From assembly GCA_937910905.1 (NCBI GenBank), contig CALEPV010000021.1:1-28634 (forward strand): a DNA stretch of 28,634 nucleotides, in the 5' to 3' direction. A program made the position numbers and the translations under genes. Shown here in pieces: positions 24,001 through 28,634 of this stretch. The DNA is from an uncultured Prevotellaceae bacterium. GTDB lineage: Bacteria; Bacteroidota; Bacteroidia; Bacteroidales; Bacteroidaceae. Within the stretch, counting starts at the first letter, position 1; each line of letters opens with the position of its first letter. Below the pieces are notes generated by a model, which had not been told where the DNA came from, searched no databases, and was given only the letters and a program-made list of their open reading frames with translations.

Positions 24001-27000
24001 GCCGCCGTGTGTCGGGTCGGCGGGTGTGGTCCAGCCGCGATTCTCGCCTATCTTCAGCAGGCCGGGGATGTATGGATAGTTGCCCAGCACGAATTCAAAC
24101 GGTGCGCCAATCCGAGTAGCAAAGTCGGGAGTATGCATCTCTATGGTGTACTTGCTACTGTTGTCCTCGCGCGGTGAATATGCCTTGCCGAGGTCTTCAT
24201 CGGCATATACATTTGTAATCTTACTGGAGTTAGATGTATTGCCAATAGCATAGGCTCCCTTGACGGCAGAGAAACAATTGCGAACAGTTGCATCGTTGTT
24301 GTAGTAGTACGACACTATGCCGGCAGGATAGTATCCGCTCTGAACGATACCGCTGGCATAGCAGTTCTCTATCACGCCATAGGCATACTGATAGCAGCAC
24401 ACAACGCCTGCATAATAGCCGCTGCTCCCGTTCAGTGCTGCCTCTACATAGCAGTTACGCACCCAGCTGCTGTCGTTGTAAGCCATGTGTGACACAAGTC
24501 CTGCTACCGAACTGCCTGCAACATATGTATCAACGACCGACAGGTTCTGGATGGTGCCTCTGTAGTTGAGGAAGCCGAACAGTGCCACATCACTGCCTTC
24601 CGGGATATAGGTTCCGCTTATGACGTGCCCCTTGCCGTCGAATGTCCCCTGGAAGCTGTTGGCATAGCTTGTGCCTATTGGCATCCACACGTTCTCTGGT
24701 GCGACAGCCAGTTCGTAGTTGTCGTTCAGTATCTGGTCGTTCAGATAGATGTCCGCCGCCAGCTCGTAGTACTTGCCCTTGGTCAGCGCACCGTTGGCAT
24801 TGGTCAGCTGTGCCAGATATGCCAGTTCGTCGCCTGAGTATATCTTATATGGATCTTCTGCGGAGCCGTCACCCTCAGCGAAGGCCAGCGCGACTGTGCC
24901 GTCCCAGACGGAAGGCATGTTCGGGTCGCGATGCAGTGCTGCCGATACCGTCACAGAGCTTTCAGGCATGATGAACGACCAGATGTTCTCTGCCACGCTG
25001 GTGAGCGTCAGTGTAGCACCCGTCTCATCATTGACCACCATCAGCGAACCGTCGGTCAGGAACATGTTCCTGCGCAGGTTGAGCTTCATGTACACCGTTT
25101 GGCCGGCCTCCTCACGGCGCAGTTGTCGATTGAGTTTCGAGCCGTCATACTCGCTGTAGAATTTGATGCTGCTGCCGCCGCCATTGGTCAGCGTGCCGAC
25201 AGACAGCAGATTGCCCACCATGTTGATATTGTTCTCGCCGGCACGCGGCAGTCCTTCAATATAGGGATAGTTGCCCGTATTGTCATAAACAAATGGTGAG
25301 CCAAGCAGTGCGGCAAACTCTGCCGCCTGCATTTCTGCTGTCGTCTTGCCTGTGCCATAGTCGCTTGATGTGACCATCGACTGGTCGAAGTACATGTTGG
25401 TGTATGTCGAGCTGCCTCCGCCCACGGCTCCCAGTGTGCCGTAGACAGCTGAGAAGCAGTCAGATGAAGAACCATGATAGTCCTGCCATCCCAGCACACC
25501 ACCGGCGGCATAGCTATTCTCCACGCGTCCGTTGGCATAGCAGTGCTGCATTGTGCCATAGTACACGTGTCCGGCAACAACGCCTGAATAGCAGACGGAT
25601 GTTCCAAACGTACCAACAAAGCCCTCAGCATAGCATCGGGCTATGGATGTGTTGGCATTCTGATTGGTCGAGCCGACAATAATGCCCGTGAAGTTTCCGC
25701 CATAGACATAACTGTCGATAACTGCGAGGTCGTGCACTGAGCCACTCACGCTTCCGAACAGACCTGCCATGTGGTATTCGGTGTTGCAGTAAAGGCCAGA
25801 TATCGTATAACCGTTACCGTCGAAGTCGCCAGCAAAGTCAGCGCTGGGGTAATTGGCCGACGTATTCTCAGGGTCACCGATAGGTATCCAGTTGTGCTCC
25901 GGTGTGCCGTTCAGACGGTAGTCTTCGGTCAGCACATCTTCGTTCAGCACAATGTCGCTGGTCAGCTTATAGTACTTGCCACTCGTCTGACTGGCATCCA
26001 GCATGGTCAACTGCGCCAAATATGCCAGTTCATCGCCAGTAGAGATGAGATAGGGGTCGTTCTTCGTGCCCGTGCCACCTGCGAATTCTGTAGCTATGGT
26101 GCCGTCCCACACGTATGCCTTGCTGCTGTCATCAGTGAATGTCACCGACACAGTCACCTCGGCATCGGGCATTGTGAAGGAGTAGATGTCACTGGCCACC
26201 TTGGTTGCCTCGATGTTCTGATTGGTAGCAGCATTAACCACTGTCACGCAGCCATCGGTCAGCTTCAGCCGTCGACCTGGAGTGACCTTGACGTAAACCG
26301 TAGTGCCGGCATCGGCATATCGTGTACCTTTCTTCACACTCATGCCGTCGTACTCACGGTAGAACTTCACGGTGCTGTTGCGCCCGTTGGTCAGCGTGCC
26401 AAGACTTATCTTGTTGCCCGATATGTTAACCTCGTTCTCACCTACTTTTGACAGACCTTTGATATATGGGTAGTTGCCCTCAACATAGACGAAAGGCTCA
26501 CCCAGCAATTGGGCAAAGGCCTCGCTCTGCATCTCTTCGGTGGTCTTGGCTATGGCATTGCCGGCATAGGCATCGGGCGAGACCGTGCTGTCGTAGTAGG
26601 AGTTAATGCAACCGCCCTCGCTGATGACGCCGTAGGAACCGCTGGCGAGCTTCACGACGCAGTAGTTGTTGCTTACAGATTCATCTGAAGCGTAGCTGCC
26701 GCCTAACAGACCGCCCGTTAAGCTGATGCCGTCTATGGCGCCGTATGCATAGCAATGCTCCACCTTGCCCTCATAGTAGATCCAGCCTGCTATCATGCCC
26801 TTCTCAAGGGTGCCTCCTAAAATCTTGCCAGAGGCATAGCAGCGCACCACCTGGCCGTTGTTGTAGATGCCACCCACGACTAAGCCGCAGGTGTAGGAAG
26901 ACTCCATATAGGCATCTACGATGGACAGGTCGTGGATGATGCCGCCATGATCTACGGAGCCGAAGAGACCAAGCTCGCGCAAAGGGCTATCCTGGAGGTA

Positions 27001-27387
27001 GAGGCCAGAAACGACGTGGCCGTTGCCGTCGAAGTCGCCACTGAAGCCGCTGTCGCTCCTGTTTGTCGTATGGGCAATGGGTGTCCACACATGGGCGGGC
27101 GTGCCGTTCAGCTCGAAGTCGTCGTTGAGCACGTTCTCGTTGAGCACGATGTCGTTCGTCAGCTGGTAATACTTACCCTGGGTCACGCTGTAGTCGGCAT
27201 TGGTGATTTGTGCCAAATAGGCCAGTTCATCGCCAGTAGAGATGAGATAGGGGTCATCGGCCGTGCCCGTGCCACCTGCGAATTCTGTAGCTATGGTGCC
27301 GTCCCATACGTCTTGTGCCGACATCGCTGCAACTGGCAACAATGCCATTGCGATGACAGACAGGTAATAAGCTAATGCTCTTTCCAT
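21016..27387 (-). CDS. Giant secreted GLUG-repeat / BspA-type leucine-rich surface protein
   Basis: 2123-residue exported protein, likely adhesive. The first ATG of the frame is at 27426, but 27387 is chosen because it opens a good signal peptide (LSVIAMALLPVAAMSAQ) about 22 nt after the predicted transcript start. Four large cassettes each begin with WDG-x-A-x-x-F-A-x-G (near residues 27, 426, 827 and 1133), then DPYxI..GDELAYLAQLTN and strings of GLUG-like beta-helix turns (for example GLFGSV, CYAxG); periods are about 399, 401 and 306 residues. Between them lie short LTDG..SFTMPxxxVTVS domains. From about 1530 comes a GGYCGN module with BspA-type leucine-rich turns (LPSTIGSIGANAFDNC), repeated in part near 1810. 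The end, WYTLEGKRS to GLYIRGNKKVMVK, is an export-type tail. It heads an operon with the MBG protein. Confidence 0.87.
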   Translation of the reverse strand: MERALAYYLSVIAMALLPVAAMSAQDVWDGTIATEFAGGTGTADDPYLISTGDELAYLAQITNADYSVTQGKYYQLTNDIVLNENVLNDDFELNGTPAHVWTPIAHTTNRSDSGFSGDFDGNGHVVSGLYLQDSPLRELGLFGSVDHGGIIHDLSIVDAYMESSYTCGLVVGGIYNNGQVVRCYASGKILGGTLEKGMIAGWIYYEGKVEHCYAYGAIDGISLTGGLLGGSYASDESVSNNYCVVKLASGSYGVISEGGCINSYYDSTVSPDAYAGNAIAKTTEEMQSEAFAQLLGEPFVYVEGNYPYIKGLSKVGENEVNISGNKISLGTLTNGRNSTVKFYREYDGMSVKKGTRYADAGTTVYVKVTPGRRLKLTDGCVTVVNAATNQNIEATKVASDIYSFTMPDAEVTVSVTFTDDSSKAYVWDGTIATEFAGGTGTKNDPYLISTGDELAYLAQLTMLDASQTSGKYYKLTSDIVLNEDVLTEDYRLNGTPEHNWIPIGDPENTSANYPSADFAGDFDGNGYTISGLYCNTEYHMAGLFGSVSGSVHDLAVIDSYVYGGNFTGIIVGSTNQNANTSIARCYAEGFVGTFGTSVCYSGVVAGHVYYGTMQHCYANGRVENSYAAGGVLGWQDYHGSSSDCFSAVYGTLGAVGGGSSTYTNMYFDQSMVTSSDYGTGKTTAEMQAAEFAALLGSPFVYDNTGNYPYIEGLPRAGENNINMVGNLLSVGTLTNGGGSSIKFYSEYDGSKLNRQLRREEAGQTVYMKLNLRRNMFLTDGSLMVVNDETGATLTLTSVAENIWSFIMPESSVTVSAALHRDPNMPSVWDGTVALAFAEGDGSAEDPYKIYSGDELAYLAQLTNANGALTKGKYYELAADIYLNDQILNDNYELAVAPENVWMPIGTSYANSFQGTFDGKGHVISGTYIPEGSDVALFGFLNYRGTIQNLSVVDTYVAGSSVAGLVSHMAYNDSSWVRNCYVEAALNGSSGYYAGVVCCYQYAYGVIENCYASGIVQSGYYPAGIVSYYYNNDATVRNCFSAVKGAYAIGNTSNSSKITNVYADEDLGKAYSPREDNSSKYTIEMHTPDFATRIGAPFEFVLGNYPYIPGLLKIGENRGWTTPADPTHGGEGGTWDGATAITFAGGTGTEADPYIINNGAQLAYLAKLTNANANLTKGKYYRLAADITLNEDVLTDNMTLNGTPQNVWEPIGKDYTTGFQGVFDGNSYTIAGAYVPEGTYAALFGAINNGARIHDVSLVDTYVNGEDAGGLVGMMAYSDSCYISKCFVEAVVNGSSYAGALVSYMYSYTSIDRCYTAGKVSANSYAGGISAYNHNGYAKVTNCYSTVQGGPAFGYSYGYSNIKNVYYDRERSGATSATTYRDDYRSVETTEMLSTDFAARMGEPFEYCVGYYPYIYGMHKIDKNGKVLIVNGYALRIGTLTGAEDCGIDFYRTYTKKTQQLDDQVTVGSKVFVNGTMNIYAKVTPATGKRLSNAGLVIKDSAGNTIEATEIANDLYQFTMSERALTVSAKFVLGGYCGNPEVNDGRNVLWQLSDDKSTLTIDGTGDMVAAAWTTYANTVETIVVEEGVTNVAAQAFKDMNKATTLTLPSTIGSIGANAFDNCTAAVDMRQSTLLMTLHAGEFSGYSGTTVYLPATITMVEANTFSDASVLKHVYFAVESDEVLLANGTQVYDEYGQADIASFVIKDNTAVVLTREVGYLLSADDITGDNCSLQFYSDAAASIEIPIDTKVLHRDDAPRIYIKALASDARVLFVDGISVLSADGQALEVIQEAYNLFSFAMPAENVSVGAQFIVGGYCGNTSVNGGYNLAWTYADGTLQFLDSPVATGLNREMANMEAHAAPWQAYATEIEHLDLGNTAFIGNNAFADCAALPAIELTGAPAISVGSNAFNAETFIIVDADQYATYVADAQWGQYADQTVPAVTTINMNAGQRWTTVYSMAARMLPAGVTAYTITDIEVGEAVPGEALNYIPAGTPVLIEHTTPSAAIAAEARTSEATCKMSTAQLNLLEWSDQPRTVRAREGYTLYRDEFVMVSSGTLPAGVVFLPANSSKATHLTIGDETADAIVTPTEEDSEVWYTLEGKRSETKPVKPGLYIRGNKKVMVK

Positions 27388-27415
27388 AGTATTTTGTGTG
27401 TTATTAGCGTGCGCG

Positions 27416-27423
27416 CAAAAGTA
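27416..27423 (-). promoter_or_regulatory. Candidate -7 box of the GLUG/MBG operon
   Basis: Minus-strand TACTTTTG fits TAnnTTTG. No TTG lies 19-21 nt upstream. Predicted start near 27409 gives a leader of about 22 nt. Confidence 0.5.
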
Positions 27424-27466
27424 CAAATAATGTTTGAGTCCACTATAGTAATCGTTAAAAAAATAA

Positions 27467-27660
27467 TTGAGCCCACTTGAAATAGTACTAATTGTTCTGT
27501 CGCCCCTACGGTTCGAGAGCGGTTCGAGAGCGGTTCGAGAGCCTCGCCGACCGACCTCGCCGACCGACAGGGCTTATTTATAACTGCTTGATTTCCAAGA
27601 AGGGGTTTCACCCCTCCCTGTGTTCTTTCGTCCCTCTGGGACTTTTTCAAGTGGGCTCAA
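27467..27660. repeat. 194-bp segment bounded by perfect 15-bp inverted repeats
   Basis: TTGAGCCCACTTGAA at 27467-27481 recurs in exact inverted form at 27646-27660. The interior contains tandem repeats, an AGGGGT/ACCCCT and a GTCCC/GGGAC small inverted repeat, and no credible gene. Size and ends resemble a MITE, but I see no target-site duplication. A degenerate direct copy of the left end occurs at 27434-27450. Confidence 0.65.
27510..27568. repeat. Tandem repeats: 11 bp x 3 then 13 bp x 2
   Basis: GGTTCGAGAGC occurs three times head to tail (27510-27542) and is followed directly by two copies of CTCGCCGACCGAC (27543-27568), all identical. The run lies inside the 15-bp inverted-repeat segment and about 87 bp upstream of the GLUG operon -7 box. 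Confidence 0.85.
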
Positions 27661-27710
27661 CTTTAACCTTTAACCTTTACCCTTTAACCTTTAACCTTTA
27701 ACCTTTACCC
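27661..27710. repeat. Heptanucleotide tandem repeat, seven copies
   Basis: CTTTAAC or CTTTACC is repeated seven times in exact 7-bp phase, starting immediately after the right 15-bp inverted repeat and ending over the terminal stop codon of the decayed P5-like gene. Such simple repeats can change length by slippage. Confidence 0.85.
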
Positions 27711-28110
27711 ATCCATCATTCCCCAACCTCGCAACATGGCGTACCAGTCGATGCTCGATGTGCCGTTTTCCTGGGTGGCCATTGCGACGCCGATTAGCAT
27801 CCAGCGGTGGGGGTGCTACTGGGGGTCGCCTAATGGCTCGTCGGGGGCGATGCCGGTGAGACGCGAGACGTTCTGGATGTAGGCCGACGTGTCATTTTCA
27901 CAGGAAGGTGCCCAGCGGGAGATGATGGCGCGGATGGTTTGCAGGTGGTAGCGGGCGAAGTAGGTCTTTGTAAGCAGACGGAAGGCGGCTCGCCAGCCAT
28001 ACTCTAATGATTTGAACTGTACAAAGGCGCGGTCGGTCTGCACCTCTGCCATTCCCCGCCAATTGTCGCCTGTGCGACGTTCCAAGGTTCAAGTTTGCAA
28101 AACCTTCACA
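27705..28110 (-). pseudogene. Decayed phage structural protein P5-like gene
   Basis: Minus-strand reading gives RTGDNWRGM, AFVQFKSLEYGWRAAFRLL, TIRAIISRWAP, ENDTSAYIQNVSRLTG, typical of the P5-like proteins found in phages and many Bacteroidetes genomes (known from memory). An in-frame TAG at 27816-27818 interrupts the frame, but the same frame then continues for 36 codons (HPHRWMLIGVAMATQENG to WGMMDG) to a TAA at 27705-27707, and this tail also fits the family. At the 5' end the expected NNNPGNIRR start appears only as NLNLG in another frame near 28090-28105, indicating a net frameshift. No start codon or ribosome site is convincing. I therefore call it a pseudogene; the alternative of TAG read as glutamine is discussed in the findings. 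Confidence 0.72.
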
Positions 28111-28141
28111 TAGCTTGTCGAAGGTTCTTGTGACAAGAACC
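28101..28141. repeat. Two adjacent inverted repeats
   Basis: AACCTTC (28101-28107) pairs with GAAGGTT (28120-28126), and the overlapping GGTTCTTG (28123-28130) pairs perfectly with CAAGAACC (28134-28141) over a TGA loop. They lie just upstream of the decayed P5-like gene and no T-run follows on either strand. Confidence 0.6.
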
Positions 28142-28297
28142 TGTTCCCGTTGTCCTACAGGAAGAAGATGAATATATACTACGCTTTTAGCATATAGAAC
28201 AGAAATTCGGGATAAACAGCATTCTTGGAGCCAAGCGGCCGCTCCAGCTCTGCTGGCTTAGATGTCACTCATCTGTGTCTCCTGACATCTTCTGCTT
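28142..28297. other. Intergenic stretch without recognised gene
   Basis: I see no ORF, RNA or motif here beyond a weak imperfect dyad (AGCCA to TGGCT, about 28232-28258) around the GCGGCCGC site. Confidence 0.5.
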
Positions 28298-28451
28298 CGA
28301 TGATACGTATGATTTGCTCCGATGATACGTATGATTCACTCCAATCATACGTATGATTTGCCTCGATGATACGTATGACCGATTCCGTCCATCCTTATGA
28401 CCGTTCCCGGCCATCCGTATCATCGCCTCCGTCCATCCGTGTGCAAATATA
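28298..28451. repeat. Tandem array, seven 22-bp units with palindromic ATCATACGTATGAT core
   Basis: Seven units in exact 22-bp phase start at 28298, 28320, 28342, 28364, 28386, 28408 and 28430. The first four carry TACGTATGA; the third contains the perfect 14-bp palindrome ATCATACGTATGAT. Units five to seven diverge to CCATCCkTATGA-like sequence but keep the phase. The last unit runs into a minus-strand TATATTTG. There are no spacers, so it is not a CRISPR array, and the period is not a multiple of three. Confidence 0.9.
28444..28451 (-). promoter_or_regulatory. Candidate minus-strand -7 box at the edge of the 22-bp array
   Basis: Minus-strand TATATTTG fits TAnnTTTG. There is no TTG at the -33 distance. 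A transcript would run through the array toward the P5-like remnant. Confidence 0.3.
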
Positions 28452-28545
28452 CGTATTTCCCCTCAAACTTGTATCGCATAGCTCTGAAAATCCACATATT
28501 TTTAATATTTTTGTCTATAATCGCTCGGAATTGGAGGAAATTGTG

Positions 28546-28553
28546 TAATTTTG
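28546..28553 (+). promoter_or_regulatory. Candidate -7 box of the DUF4160 gene
   Basis: TAATTTTG fits TAnnTTTG; predicted start near 28560 and leader of about 23 nt to the ATG at 28583. No clear TTG -33 element. The 22-bp array ends 94 bp upstream. Confidence 0.5.
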
Positions 28554-28582
28554 CACCTGCAAACAACAATAAATGTGACAGT

Positions 28583-28634
28583 ATGCCAGAGATCAGCAAA
28601 TTCTACGGAATCATCATCTACATGTACATTGATG
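28583..28634 (+). CDS. DUF4160 family protein, N-terminus only (cut by window end)
   Basis: The first 17 codons read MPEISKFYGIIIYMYID and run off the window. This is the characteristic opening of DUF4160 proteins (MPxISRFYGIxIxMY), small proteins of unknown function that are often encoded beside a DUF2442 partner, as I recall. The ATG is preceded by a plausible Bacteroidetes promoter at 28546-28553; no strong Shine-Dalgarno. The identification rests on this short stretch. Confidence 0.72.
   Translation, partial: MPEISKFYGIIIYMYID

Noticed and set aside
27372..27650. 92-codon minus-strand frame (MKKSQRDERTQGGVKP...)
   Set aside because: It runs through the inverted-repeat element, its tandem repeats and the GLUG promoter; composition follows the repeats.
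28298..28451. CRISPR array
   Set aside because: Repeats are directly adjacent without unique spacers and no cas genes are present.

Overview
The window looks like chromosomal DNA of a gut or rumen Bacteroidales bacterium, most likely a Prevotellaceae. Evidence: promoters of the Bacteroidetes type (TAnnTTTG -7 box, several with TTG 19-20 nt upstream), secreted proteins with GLUG, MBG-like and BspA-type repeats, a type IX secretion-like C-terminal tail, an adjacent DUF4254/glycosyltransferase-9 gene pair, and a fairly high GC content. Genus assignment is inference. There is no rRNA, CRISPR array or intact transposase.

Layout. 3-5095 (+): surface-polysaccharide genes: a DegT aminotransferase (5' cut by the window), glucose-1-phosphate cytidylyltransferase rfbF, a LicD-type transferase, a UDP-glucuronate-decarboxylase-like SDR and a UDP-glucose 6-dehydrogenase. 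5138-6813 (-): a DUF4254 gene and an overlapping GT9 (heptosyltransferase-like) gene, converging on the polysaccharide operon at a terminator. 7120-11784 (+): a 1554-residue secreted protein joining a PL11 rhamnogalacturonan lyase to autotransporter-like beta repeats and a T9SS-like tail. 11908-13999 (-): a TIR/transmembrane/coiled-coil/FGE-fold protein followed by a secreted protein. 14241-16970 (-): anaerobic ribonucleotide reductase nrdD-nrdG. 17363-17740 (-): a solitary BlaI-type repressor. 17994-18081 (-): tRNA-Ser(CGA). 18151-27387 (-): a probable surface-protein operon with a giant GLUG/BspA protein (2123 aa), an MBG-like repeat protein (872 aa) and a small 58-aa protein absent from a simple long-ORF scan. 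27424-28582: a repeat-rich, mostly non-coding stretch with a decayed phage P5-like gene. 28583-end (+): the first codons of a DUF4160 gene.

The most unusual signal is non-coding. Four intergenic places carry short tandem arrays with an exact 22-bp period, each with a different, more or less palindromic core: 6907-6994 (4 units), 11857-11897 (2 units), 14119-14206 (4 units) and 28298-28451 (7 units). Two of them end 66-68 bp upstream of the predicted -7 box of the PL11 and TIR genes. The TIR promoter also carries a perfect 16-bp palindrome overlapping its -33 element. The arrays have no spacers and cannot encode a periodic peptide because 22 is not a multiple of three. Whether they are regulatory sites, chromosome-organisation sites or a mobile repeat class cannot be decided from this window.

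How genes work together: the first block makes activated sugars for a capsule, O-antigen or exopolysaccharide; nrdDG supplies deoxynucleotides under anaerobiosis; the PL11 and GLUG/MBG proteins face the outside (pectin breakdown, adhesion); the TIR-FGE protein looks like a membrane sensor with a potential NAD-cleaving domain.
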